DNA of 16,991 bases from Burkholderiaceae bacterium (GTDB lineage: Bacteria; Pseudomonadota; Gammaproteobacteria; Burkholderiales; Burkholderiaceae): NCBI GenBank assembly GCA_030151165.1, contig JASLEM010000328.1, forward strand, positions 1-16,991, read 5' to 3'. Of the stretch, positions 1-5,959 are shown piece after piece; within the stretch, counting starts at the first letter, position 1; the number at the start of each line of letters is the position of its first letter. A model generated the notes under the pieces. That model was not told where the DNA came from. It searched no databases and was given only the letters and a program-made list of their open reading frames with translations. Both the position numbers and the translations under genes were made by a program.

Positions 1-389
1 CGGGCCTGGGCGGCCAGATCAGCGGCACCGGTGGCCACGGCCTCGGCGCGGGCGGCGGCAAGGCCGGCGGCACGCTGCGCCCGGACGGCAGCGGCAAGGC
101 CTCGCGCTCGCTCGAGGAGGTGCGCCTCGTGCTCGAGCGCAACAAGGGCGCGCTCTACGCGATCTACAACCGCGCGCTGCGCGAGGATCCAACGCTGCAG
201 GGCAAGGTCGTCCTCGAACTGACGATCGCCCCGAGCGGCGCCGTCACCGAGGCGCACTTCAAGTCCAGCGAACTCAAGTCGCCCGACCTCGAACAGAAAC
301 TGCTCGCCCGCTTCAAGCTGCTGCAGTTCCAGGCCGAGGACGTGAACGCGCTGACGACGACCTACCCGATCGACTTCCTGCCGTCCTGA
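1..389 (+). CDS. AgmX/PglI C-terminal (TonB-like) domain protein, 5' truncated
   Basis: Frame 3 is open from the window edge to TGA at 387-389, so only the last ~129 residues are seen. The visible part begins with a Gly-rich low-complexity linker and passes into a folded region with LEEVRLVLERNKGALYAIYN, then LQGKVVLELTIAPSGAVTEA and a tail ending YPIDFLPS. This is the pattern of the AgmX/PglI C-terminal domain, a relative of the TonB C-terminal domain: a helix, then the G-K-V-x-L-x-x-x-I-x-x-x-G-x-V strand pair. Members of this family are usually anchored in the inner membrane with the domain in the periplasm, but the N-terminal anchor lies outside the window. An intrinsic terminator follows at 414-456. 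The family call is firm; the partner and function are not deducible here. Confidence 0.8.
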   Translation, partial: GLGGQISGTGGHGLGAGGGKAGGTLRPDGSGKASRSLEEVRLVLERNKGALYAIYNRALREDPTLQGKVVLELTIAPSGAVTEAHFKSSELKSPDLEQKLLARFKLLQFQAEDVNALTTTYPIDFLPS

Positions 390-396
390 CCGACGG

Positions 397-409
397 GCGC
401 GTCACGCGC
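397..409. repeat. Near-palindrome GCGCGTCACGCGC after a stop codon
   Basis: This 13-mer starts 7 nt after the AgmX-like stop. The same 13-mer occurs 11 nt after the pckG stop (16683-16695), and a 12/13 version 11 nt after the 5-oxoprolinase stop (12052-12064). It can fold as GCGCG-TCA-CGCGC. It may be a recurrent 3'-end element of this genome or a by-product of GC-rich composition. Confidence 0.45.
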
Positions 410-413
410 TTCG

Positions 414-456
414 AACGCCGGCCCTCGCGAGATTCGCGGTGGCCGGCGTTTTCGTT
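414..456 (+). terminator. Intrinsic terminator after the AgmX-like gene
   Basis: AACGCCGGCC (414-423) pairs perfectly with GGCCGGCGTT (441-450). The 17-nt loop contains a smaller CGCGA/TCGCG pairing. A T-rich stretch (TTTTCGTT) overlaps and follows the 3' arm. Position and polarity fit termination of the plus-strand gene ending at 389. Confidence 0.8.
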
Positions 457-492
457 CGGCGTGGACGTTTCTGACCGTCGAATGCATCGGAC

Positions 493-906
493 ATGCACCA
501 CAATGCGTCGATGCACGCAGCCAAGCTCGCTCGAACCGTCGCGGCGGCAGTGTCCGCCTTGACCCTGCTCGCCGCGTCCTTCGTCGGCGGCGCGGCGGTC
601 GGCGCCAACCGGCACTGGTTCGGGGATTCGGCAAGGCTGGTCGTCCGGAACGACAGTGGCCAACCCATTCGATCGCTCGAGATCGCCTACGAATCCGCCA
701 GGGCGAGCGGCACGATCCGGTCAACGGACATCCAGGCGGCCGGCGAACGGCACTACGACCTGGACGTGGGCGAAGGGAGTTTCATGGTCGTCGCGACGCT
801 TGCAAACGGCACGGTGTTGCGGGGCCGCGGACAGTACGTCGAGTCGGAGTGGTCCGCCAGCGCCGTCGTCCGGCCATCGCGGATCGACGAGCAGGCGAAG
901 TCGTAG
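493..906 (+). CDS. Small membrane-anchored or secreted protein of unknown function
   Basis: This 137-aa frame ends in TAG at 904-906. I do not recognise the family. An N-terminal basic stretch (H8-R14) is followed by one hydrophobic segment at about residues 15-38, then a soluble ~95-residue domain. The single segment could be a signal anchor or a signal peptide. The soluble part has alternating short hydrophobic stretches (ARLVVRNDSGQPIRSLEIAY, then FMVVATLANGTVLRGRGQYV), suggesting a small beta-rich extracytoplasmic domain. There are two possible starts, ATG 493 and ATG 511 (Met7); neither has a convincing Shine-Dalgarno. It lies in its own slot between the terminator at 414-456 and the convergent diguanylate cyclase gene, 27 bp away. 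Coding looks real from its length and composition. Confidence 0.65.
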   Translation: MHHNASMHAAKLARTVAAAVSALTLLAASFVGGAAVGANRHWFGDSARLVVRNDSGQPIRSLEIAYESARASGTIRSTDIQAAGERHYDLDVGEGSFMVVATLANGTVLRGRGQYVESEWSASAVVRPSRIDEQAKS

Positions 907-933
907 GTCGGCATACGTCGGCGCGCCGCTGCC

Positions 934-3765
934 TCAAGCCGCCACGACCCGGAACGTGTTCCGCCCTTCCTCCTTCGCCTCGTACAACGCCTTGTCCGCC
1001 AGCGCGACCAGCTCCGCCGGGTGCGTGCGGCCGTCGGCCTGGTAGGCGATGCCGATGCTGGTGGTGACGTCGAGCTTCACGCCGGCGACGTCGAACGGGC
1101 GGTTGATCGCGGCGAGCACCTTGCGCGCGATGAACTGCGGCTCGGCGGGCGTGTGCAGGTTCTCGAGGATCACGACGAACTCGTCGCCGGCCAGGCGGGC
1201 CACGGTGTCGGTCTCGCGCACGCTGGACTTCAGACGGCGGCCGAACTCCTGCAGCACCTCGTCGCCGGCGCCGTGGCCCAGCGTGTCGTTGATCTTCTTG
1301 AACTTGTCGACGTCGAGGAAGAACAGCGCGATCGGGCGCTCGTTGCGGCGGCTGCGCGCGAGCGCGTCGACCAGCTTCTCGTTGAACGCGTAGCGGTTGG
1401 GCAGCTGAGTCAGCGCGTCGGTGCGCGCCTGGTGCGCGAGCTTCTGCTCGGCGACCTTCATCGCGGTGATGTCGCTCACGAGCACGTAGAAGCCGTCGAC
1501 GGTGTCGTCGGCGGCGATGTCGGGCAGGTAGGTCGTCTGCAGGTGGCGCGGCTCGCCGAAGAAGCCCGTCTCGACCTCGAACTCCACGCGCTCGCCCGCC
1601 AGCGTGCGCTCCACCATCGGGCGGCGCGTGGCGTAGACCTCGGCGCCGAGCACGTCGCGCATCTCGCGCCCGACGATCTGCTCCGGCGACTGGCCGAGCC
1701 ACTCGGTGTAGGTGCCGTTGCAGAACTGGTAGCGCACGTCGCGGTCGACGTACGAGATCAGCACGGGCAGGTTGTCCGTGATCATGCGCAGGCGCTGCTC
1801 GCTGCGCGCGAGCGCGAGTTCGGCGGCGCGGCGGTCGGTGAGGTCGAGCACCATGCCGTAGAGGCCGTGGACGACGCCGTCGTCGTCGCGGTCGGGGATG
1901 TAGTGCAGCAGGTTGTGCAGCTTGCGGCCGTGCACTTCGATGTCGCACTCGAACGAGACGGTCTCGCCGGCGAGCGCGCGGCGCAGGCCGGCCTCGACGC
2001 GGTCGAAGGCCTCGCGGCCGACGACGTCGACCACGCGCTCGCCGACCATGCCGGCGACGTCCAGCCCGAACCAGCGCTGGTAGGTGGCGTTGGTGAAGGT
2101 GTAGCGCAGGTCGGTGTCGATGTGCGAGACCAGCGCCGGCATGTTGTCGGTGACGGTGCGCAGCCGGCGCTCGCTCTGCGCGAGCAGGCGCTCGGCGCGC
2201 TTGCGCTCGGTGATGTCGTGGATGAAGGCGTACGCCACCTGCCCGCGCTCCGTGCGCAGCGCCGCGGCCGACAGCTGCACCGGGATCTCGACGCCCGTCT
2301 TGTGCAGTACCTGCAGCTCGACGCGGTGCCCCGCGCCCGCGCCGCCGGCCACGCCGCGCGTGAAGGCGTCGACGCCGATGCGGTGCACGTCGCGCAGCGC
2401 CGGCAGCGTCATCAGGTCGGAGAACATCTTCCCGAAGGCCTCGTCGCGGGTCCAGCCGAAGGTCTGCTCGGCCTGCCGGTTCCACTCGCTGATGCGGCCG
2501 GCCTCGTCGATCGAGATGTAGGCGTCGGGCGCGTGCGTGAGGATCGCGCGCAGGCGCTCCTCGCTCTCCCAGCGCTCGCGCACGGCGCGCGAGAGGTCGT
2601 CGTTGGTGCGCGCGAGCGCCGCGGTGCGCTCGGTCACGCGGGCCTCGAGGCTCGCGTTGAGGTCGCGCAGGTGCGCGCCGTCCTCGCGCTGGCGTGCGGC
2701 GTAGCGGTCGAGCGCCTCGCCGAGGAGGTCGGCCTCGCGATAGAGCGGGTTGCGGCGCGGCGGCAGCGCGTCGTCGGCGGGCATGTCGAGGCGCGCGCCG
2801 AGCTCGCGCAGCGGCGTCGCGAGGCGGCGCGCGAGCAGCCACAGCAGCGGCGCGAGGATCAGGCACAGCAGGGCGGCAGCGATGCGGGTGCGCGTCTGCA
2901 GCGCGCGGTAGCTGCCCATCGCCACGTCGCGCGGCTGGCGCAGCACGACATTCCAGCCCAGGCCCGGGAAGCGCCCGGCGCCCTGCGTTCGCGACTCGAC
3001 CGACAGCTCCTTCGAGTCGTCGGCGGCAGGCAGCTTCCTACCCTGCAGCGCGGCCGAGCCGAGCAGCACGGTGCCGTCGGTGCCGACGATCAGCGCCTCG
3101 GCCTGGTGGCGCTGCAGCGCGGTGTCGACGAGCTCGCGCTTGATCTGCGCCGCCCACTGCCAGCTGAGGTGGCCGCCGAGCACGCCGCGCAGGCTGCCAT
3201 CGGGGCCGTAGACCGGCGTGGCGACGTCGACGAAGCGCCACGGCTCGGCCTGCGCCGGCAGCAGCTTGGCGAGCAGCAACGCGCTGTGCACGTCGCCGAC
3301 GAACATGCCGTGCTCCGCGCCCGCGAACCAGGGCCGCGCTTGCACGCTGACGCCTTGCAAGAGGCCGTCGACGGACGCGACGACCTTGCCGTCGCGACCC
3401 GCGAGGCCCAGCCACGCGAACTGCGGGAAGCTGTCGTGCATCTGGTCGAGGGCGCGCCGGATCGCGACCGGGTCGGTGCCGGCGCTCACCTGGTCGAGCT
3501 GGCCCATGACGCGCACGTCCTCGACGTTCTGCGCCATGCCGCGGTCGAGGGCGTCGCGCAACGCGTCGGCGTTGGTCTGTAGGAACTGGGTCGCCTCGAC
3601 GCTCGCCTCGTCCGCGACGAAGCGATCGATCAGCAGCGTGCAGGTCAGCACGGCGGCGATCGTCGCGCCGAGGACGCTGACGAACAGCCACGTGGCGAGC
3701 GTCGGCCGGGCGAAGCGGCGCGACGGGGTCGCGGCCGGGGAGGGGAGCCGGGAAATCGGGTTCAC
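934..3765 (-). CDS. Membrane diguanylate cyclase with periplasmic sensor, three PAS domains and GGDEF domain
   Basis: The 943-aa product would make c-di-GMP from two GTP at the inner membrane. The order is TM1 (~22-46), a periplasmic Cache-like sensor (~50-285, with PWFAGA and YGPDG-SLRGVLGG), TM2 (~295-312), and a coiled linker to ~400. Three PAS domains follow (~401-523, ~531-645, ~655-773), then the GGDEF domain (~780-940). The active-site loop reads RLAGDEF (A859-F863), with Ala replacing the first Gly, a substitution known in active enzymes. DVDKFKKINDTLGH supplies the metal/GTP-binding aspartate and Asn. The inhibitory I-site R850-E-T-D853 lies exactly five residues before AGDEF, so product feedback is expected. 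No EAL domain is present. The start is GTG (3765): an in-frame TAA lies just upstream, inside a perfect TAAGGAGG only one base before GTG. The signal sensed is unknown. Confidence 0.93.
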   Translation of the reverse strand: MNPISRLPSPAATPSRRFARPTLATWLFVSVLGATIAAVLTCTLLIDRFVADEASVEATQFLQTNADALRDALDRGMAQNVEDVRVMGQLDQVSAGTDPVAIRRALDQMHDSFPQFAWLGLAGRDGKVVASVDGLLQGVSVQARPWFAGAEHGMFVGDVHSALLLAKLLPAQAEPWRFVDVATPVYGPDGSLRGVLGGHLSWQWAAQIKRELVDTALQRHQAEALIVGTDGTVLLGSAALQGRKLPAADDSKELSVESRTQGAGRFPGLGWNVVLRQPRDVAMGSYRALQTRTRIAAALLCLILAPLLWLLARRLATPLRELGARLDMPADDALPPRRNPLYREADLLGEALDRYAARQREDGAHLRDLNASLEARVTERTAALARTNDDLSRAVRERWESEERLRAILTHAPDAYISIDEAGRISEWNRQAEQTFGWTRDEAFGKMFSDLMTLPALRDVHRIGVDAFTRGVAGGAGAGHRVELQVLHKTGVEIPVQLSAAALRTERGQVAYAFIHDITERKRAERLLAQSERRLRTVTDNMPALVSHIDTDLRYTFTNATYQRWFGLDVAGMVGERVVDVVGREAFDRVEAGLRRALAGETVSFECDIEVHGRKLHNLLHYIPDRDDDGVVHGLYGMVLDLTDRRAAELALARSEQRLRMITDNLPVLISYVDRDVRYQFCNGTYTEWLGQSPEQIVGREMRDVLGAEVYATRRPMVERTLAGERVEFEVETGFFGEPRHLQTTYLPDIAADDTVDGFYVLVSDITAMKVAEQKLAHQARTDALTQLPNRYAFNEKLVDALARSRRNERPIALFFLDVDKFKKINDTLGHGAGDEVLQEFGRRLKSSVRETDTVARLAGDEFVVILENLHTPAEPQFIARKVLAAINRPFDVAGVKLDVTTSIGIAYQADGRTHPAELVALADKALYEAKEEGRNTFRVVAA

Positions 3766-3797
3766 GCCTCCTTATCGGCGGCGTGGCGGCGCACTGA

Positions 3798-3833
3798 ACG
3801 GGAAACGGGCGACTTTTGCCGCCCGTTTCCCGT
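3798..3833. repeat. 14-bp perfect inverted repeat between BON gene and diguanylate cyclase gene
   Basis: ACGGGAAACGGGCG (3798-3811) is exactly complementary to CGCCCGTTTCCCGT (3820-3833), with an 8-nt loop. It lies 18 bp past the BON stop and 32 bp before the cyclase GTG, both on the minus strand. It could stop or attenuate read-through from the BON gene, but no T-tract follows on either strand, so it may instead be Rho-assisted, an mRNA 3' stabiliser or an operator. Confidence 0.6.
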
Positions 3834-3840
3834 CGTTACG

Positions 3841-4851
3841 TCACACGGCCGTCACTGGCCGAGCGGCACGGGCGGGCGCACCTGGATGTCGTTGTGCACG
3901 CCCTGCACGCCGGTCGCGCCGCGGGCGATGCTCTCGGCGCGATCCTTCTCGTCCTGCGAGGCCGTGAAGCCCGACAGCTCGACCTGGCCGTTCATCGTCG
4001 CGACGTCGATGTGGCGCTGCATCAGCCGGTCGTCGGCCGACAGCGCGGCCTTGATCGTCGTCGAGATCGCGCGGTCGGTGGACGGCTGCACGGTCGCGAC
4101 GTCGGGCGTCGTGTTGCGATAGCCGCTGGCGCAGGCACCGAGGCCGAGGCTGCCGACCGAGACGAGCGCGGCGATGAGAAGCTTGTTGTTCATGGGAATC
4201 TCCTGAAGGTGGTGTCCAGCGCGCCGACTCGCGCAGCGCGACTGCAAGCGGCGAACCGCCGTGTAGCGGAGATGGCAAATGAAGGGCCCGCGACGCCTTC
4301 GGCAGTCGCGCGGCGAGCCACTCGTGCACGTCCGCACAGATGTGGCGGCCGGCAAGCAGGAAGTCCTCGAAACGGCTCGGCACGTACGGCAGGTACAGCA
4401 GCGGCATCCGCGCCTGCTCCGGCGTGCGCGCGCCCTTGCGGCCGTTGCACGCGGCGCAGGCCGAGACGAGGTTCATCCAGCTCCACGCGCCGCCGCGGCT
4501 TGCGGGCACGATGTGCTCGCACTGCAGCTCGCGCTCGTGGAAGCGTAATCCGCAGTACGCGCAGGTCATGCGGTCGCGCCGGAAGAGCTTGTGCCTGGCG
4601 ACGGCGGGCGCGGCGTCGAACAGGTTGACGCGGGCAGCGCCGCGCAGCGCGATGATCGGGTACACCTCGATCGTCGACTGCCGCCCGGCGTCGACGTTCC
4701 AGCCGCCGCGCAGCGTGCGCAGCGGGCTGGCGCCGTCGAACCAGGCGACGGCGTCCGTCGCGTGATGCGTCGCGGCCTGCTCGATGGAGATCCACGCTTG
4801 CGGCGTGCCCTGGATGTCGAGCTGGAGAACATGCGGGTGGGGTGTCTGCAC
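3841..4851 (-). CDS. HNH endonuclease; conserved part 4288-4851, frame runs on through the BON gene
   Basis: The start is GTG 4851, with AGGAGG 5 nt upstream. The conserved protein spans residues 1 to about 188: [20 protein letters not shown], then [16 protein letters not shown], then the HNH zinc finger. The finger has C97-x2-C100, the E112-H113 pair with catalytic His113, N127, and C132-x2-C135 followed by NGRKG. It closes with [20 protein letters not shown]. This is the standalone HNH family (~190 aa) common in proteobacteria, a metal-dependent nuclease with no assigned target. Past residue ~188 the frame meets no stop until TGA at 3841-3843. The last ~148 codons therefore lie in the intergenic space and antiphase to the whole BON gene, and look non-coding. 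A shifted frame would end at TGA 4190-4192, overlapping the BON ATG. Either the natural stop was lost through an indel or the protein is genuinely extended. Confidence 0.75.
   Translation of the reverse strand: MQTPHPHVLQLDIQGTPQAWISIEQAATHHATDAVAWFDGASPLRTLRGGWNVDAGRQSTIEVYPIIALRGAARVNLFDAAPAVARHKLFRRDRMTCAYCGLRFHERELQCEHIVPASRGGAWSWMNLVSACAACNGRKGARTPEQARMPLLYLPYVPSRFEDFLLAGRHICADVHEWLAARLPKASRALHLPSPLHGGSPLAVALRESARWTPPSGDSHEQQASHRRARLGRQPRPRCLRQRLSQHDARRRDRAAVHRPRDLDDDQGRAVGRRPADAAPHRRRDDERPGRAVGLHGLAGREGSRREHRPRRDRRAGRAQRHPGAPARAARPVTAV
3852..4193 (-). CDS. BON-domain lipoprotein
   Basis: The 113-aa protein starts [20 protein letters not shown] and has a lipobox LGAC with Cys21, so it should be lipidated and envelope-localised. 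Residues ~40-107 form one BON domain: [18 protein letters not shown], then [19 protein letters not shown], then [14 protein letters not shown] domains are thought to bind phospholipid, and such small lipoproteins are commonly linked to osmotic or envelope stress. The ATG at 4193 is preferred because AGGAG lies 6 nt upstream and it gives a clean lipoprotein signal; the same frame stays open further upstream to 4355. The whole gene lies inside the stop-free downstream run of the HNH frame, in a different phase. Confidence 0.88.
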   Translation of the reverse strand: MNNKLLIAALVSVGSLGLGACASGYRNTTPDVATVQPSTDRAISTTIKAALSADDRLMQRHIDVATMNGQVELSGFTASQDEKDRAESIARGATGVQGVHNDIQVRPPVPLGQ

Positions 4852-5099
4852 GATGCCCTCCTTTCAAGGGCGCGGGTTGTGGAGCAGCGCGTCAGCGCGC
4901 GTAGTGCCGGCGGTCGCGGGCGTCTAAAACAGTCTTCGCGGAGACAGCAATGCCTGAACCGCCTCGACGATCCGCAGATGCAGGGGTCGTCGCGCCCCAG
5001 CTTCTCGCGCAGTTCCTTGTCGCCGTGGACGATCCGTGCATCGCCGGTCGTGCGCTTCACGCCGGTCTCGCTCGGGAACCCGTTGCGACGCTTGCTCAT
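4566..5099 (-). CDS. SEC-C metal-binding motif protein; conserved part 4926-5099
   Basis: From ATG 5099 the frame gives a conserved ~58-residue basic protein: [16 protein letters not shown], then [20 protein letters not shown], then RFRHCC. DPCxCGSxxxxxHCC is the SEC-C zinc-binding motif also found at the SecA C-terminus. Ligands are C41, C43, H51 and C52 or C53. Two things are odd. First, ATG 5099 has no Shine-Dalgarno, while a strong one (CAGGAGG) serves ATG 5136 in another frame. Second, the frame has no stop after the motif and runs 286 nt into the HNH gene to 4566, with an Arg/Ser/Pro-rich sequence typical of antiphase GC-rich DNA. One extra T in TGTTTTAG (4923-4930) would give a natural Cys-Phe-stop. 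Function is unknown. Confidence 0.6.
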   Translation of the reverse strand: MSKRRNGFPSETGVKRTTGDARIVHGDKELREKLGRDDPCICGSSRRFRHCCLREDCFRRPRPPALRALTRCSTTRALERRASCRHPTRMFSSSTSRARRKRGSPSSRPRRITRRTPSPGSTAPARCARCAAAGTSTPGGSRRSRCTRSSRCAALPASTCSTPRPPSPGTSSSGATA

Positions 5100-5136
5100 G
5101 GTCGTGAAAGGAGAAGTCTTCGTGACGGATCTTCAT
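4924..5136 (-). CDS. Alternative frame with good ribosome site overlapping the SEC-C gene
   Basis: ATG 5136 follows CAGGAGG with a 5-nt gap, the best initiation site in this interval, and opens [20 protein letters not shown], ending at TAG 4924-4926 (70 aa). From about residue 14 it is antiphase to the conserved SEC-C frame and turns into Arg-rich sequence, so most of it is probably not a real protein. It may be a true N-terminal segment separated from SEC-C by a frameshift, a leader that loads ribosomes for ATG 5099, or an independent small protein. Confidence 0.25.
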   Translation of the reverse strand: MKIRHEDFSFHDHEQASQRVPERDRREAHDRRCTDRPRRQGTAREAGARRPLHLRIVEAVQALLSPRRLF

Positions 5137-5168
5137 GATGGCCTCCTGAGGTTGTCGTCGACGCGGCA

Positions 5169-5260
5169 TGCGCTGGGGGGTGGCCGGACGGAATCGAACC
5201 GTCGTCGGCGGGATCACGACCCGCAGCCCTGCCATTGAGCGACGGCCACCCCCCAGCGCA
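5169..5260. repeat. 18-bp perfect inverted repeat enclosing the tRNA-His-like gene
   Basis: TGCGCTGGGGGGTGGCCG (5169-5186) is the exact reverse complement of 5243-5260. The inner 8 bp are the G-1:C73 and acceptor pairs; ten further pairs lie outside the mature tRNA. In the transcript the tRNA would sit on an overlong stem that leaves no single-stranded flank at the normal 5' and 3' processing sites. Confidence 0.8.
5179..5250 (-). tRNA. tRNA-His-like gene (anticodon GTG), divergent
   Basis: On the minus strand a full cloverleaf forms. The acceptor is GTGGCCG/CGGCCAC with an extra G-1 facing C73, the hallmark of tRNA-His. The D-stem is GCTC/GGGC, the anticodon stem GCGGG/CCCGC, the loop TCGTGAT with anticodon GTG, and the T-arm GACGG-TTCGATT-CCGTC. 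Position 33 is C where U33 is nearly universal. The acceptor stem continues as a perfect inverted repeat beyond the tRNA ends (5169-5186 with 5243-5260). CCA does not follow C73 directly: four C then A. It lies 43 bp before the ATG at 5136 and 18 bp after the Asp-like gene. It resembles canonical betaproteobacterial tRNA-His little outside the invariant positions, so it may be an extra isoacceptor, a decoy or a decaying copy. Confidence 0.75.
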
Positions 5261-5268
5261 CGCGTTGC

Positions 5269-5343
5269 TGGCGCCTCGTGCCGGGATCGAACCGGCGACA
5301 TCCGGCTGGACAGGCCGGCGCTCTTCCACTGAGCTGACGAAGC
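5269..5343 (-). tRNA. tRNA-Asp-like gene (anticodon GTC), divergent, CCA encoded
   Basis: The cloverleaf has acceptor GCTTCGT/ACGAGGC with one G-U pair, D-stem GCTC/GAGC with loop AGTGGAA, and anticodon stem CCGGC/GCCGG around CTGTCCA. The T-arm is GCCGG-TTCGATC-CCGGC, with G73 and encoded CCA. The anticodon is GTC (Asp), and G73 and G10 agree with Asp identity. Oddities are C8 in place of invariant U8, and C37 where a purine is nearly always found; canonical Asp loops read CTGTCAC. It is the first gene of the minus-strand cluster. Either a specialised or a degenerating tRNA would fit. Confidence 0.72.
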
Positions 5344-5446
5344 GAATCTTCGAAAAGGTTCCGGTGACGGGTTCCGGAGCCGCCCCATCGTTGCGGCCGG
5401 TTTCCGCGCGGCGAGCGTGAGCTCTCAACGCGCTTCGGGTCGGGGT

Positions 5447-5604
5447 CCTTCTTCCCATTCGGCTGTGCCTTCACGCGAGCCATCCCGTCGGATGCGGCGT
5501 CTCGCTGCACGTGGCCGGGAATCCCGCCGCGCACATCCCGGGCCGCGTACACCTCGAGGTTTGCGGACACCGGAGTGCGAAGGCACACCCGAATGGAAAG
5601 AAGG
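5447..5604. repeat. 26-bp imperfect inverted repeat of unknown origin
   Basis: The arm at 5447-5472 (begins CCTTCTTCCCATTCGG, ends TGTGCCTTC) matches the reverse complement of 5579-5604 at 24 of 26 positions, with 106 bp between. The mismatches are C/T and C/G. No convincing gene is seen between the arms. It could be a small non-autonomous element, a structured RNA or a decayed duplication. Apart from this repeat and the tRNA-side boundary, I see nothing else supportable between 5344 and 5617. Confidence 0.55.
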
Positions 5605-5617
5605 AAAAATGCGAGTC

Positions 5618-5658
5618 GGAAAACGAAAGGGCCCGGATCCTTCGCGGAATCCGGGCCC
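5618..5658 (-). terminator. Intrinsic terminator after the 47-aa candidate gene
   Basis: GGGCCCGGAT (5629-5638) pairs with ATCCGGGCCC (5649-5658); a CC/GG pair extends the stem inside the 10-nt loop. Read on the minus strand, the hairpin is followed by TTTCGTTTTCC (5628-5618), the right polarity for a transcript from about 5880. No T-tract follows on the plus strand. Confidence 0.7.
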
Positions 5659-5687
5659 CTGGAAAACCAGAGCGTGGAGGCGCGCCG

Positions 5688-5831
5688 TCAGGCGCAGCAC
5701 TCTCCCGGATGCATTCGATCGTTCGCGCCGCGATGGCCCGGCATCGGCTCGCAGGCCAGCAGCCAGGCACGCACGAACGCACGAAGTCCTTTCTGGGACT
5801 TGACGGTCGGGGTGGCGGGGCAGCGGGTCAC
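5688..5831 (-). CDS. Candidate 47-aa small protein divergent from the XRE regulator
   Basis: GTG 5831 is preceded by AGGA with 7 nt spacing, and the frame ends in TGA at 5688-5690. The product has a basic N-terminus (MTRCPATPTVKSQKGLRAF), a central amphipathic stretch (LRAFVRAWLLACEPMPG) and a Cys-containing end (GECCA). I do not recognise it. Support comes from architecture rather than homology: an AT-rich promoter-like stretch upstream, a ribosome site, and a correctly oriented terminator 30 bp after the stop. The transcript could instead be a small non-coding RNA of about 230 nt. Confidence 0.4.
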   Translation of the reverse strand: MTRCPATPTVKSQKGLRAFVRAWLLACEPMPGHRGANDRMHPGECCA

Positions 5832-5880
5832 GATGGATTCCTGGTGCGGTGTTGTGGGGCTCTTTCGAGCGACAGGGTGA

Positions 5881-5923
5881 ATAGTAAATAGTCTTTACGC
5901 CTTGCGCAAGGGGCTGCGACAAT
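5881..5923. promoter_or_regulatory. Divergent promoter region with CTTGCGCAAG palindrome
   Basis: This AT-rich block separates the 47-aa candidate (-) and the XRE regulator (+). On the plus strand TTTACG (5894-5899) and GACAAT (5918-5923) are spaced by 18 bp. On the minus strand TTGCGC, 17 bp and TACTAT form a facing promoter. The perfect 10-bp palindrome CTTGCGCAAG (5901-5910) sits in the plus spacer and over the minus -35, a plausible operator for the adjacent regulator. AATAGTAAATAGT beside it is a short direct repeat. Confidence 0.45.
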
Positions 5924-5959
5924 CGCTCCTGAATTCCGTTGCATCCCGATCACAGTCCC

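Noticed and set aside
859..863. Idea that AGDEF instead of GGDEF inactivates the cyclase (residues 859-863 of the protein)
   Set aside because: Ala at the first position is tolerated in known active cyclases, and the other catalytic residues and the I-site are intact.
1021..3582. 853-aa open frame antisense to the diguanylate cyclase
   Set aside because: Composition is dominated by Ala, Arg, Val and Leu with no motif. The opposite strand encodes clear PAS and GGDEF domains.
4190..4867. 225-aa minus-strand frame ending at the BON start
   Set aside because: It is antiphase to the conserved HNH motif and Arg-rich; only its stop position is of interest, discussed with the HNH gene.
5344..5620. 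Further tRNA genes upstream of the Asp-like gene
   Set aside because: I looked for T-arm patterns on both strands and found no additional cloverleaf.
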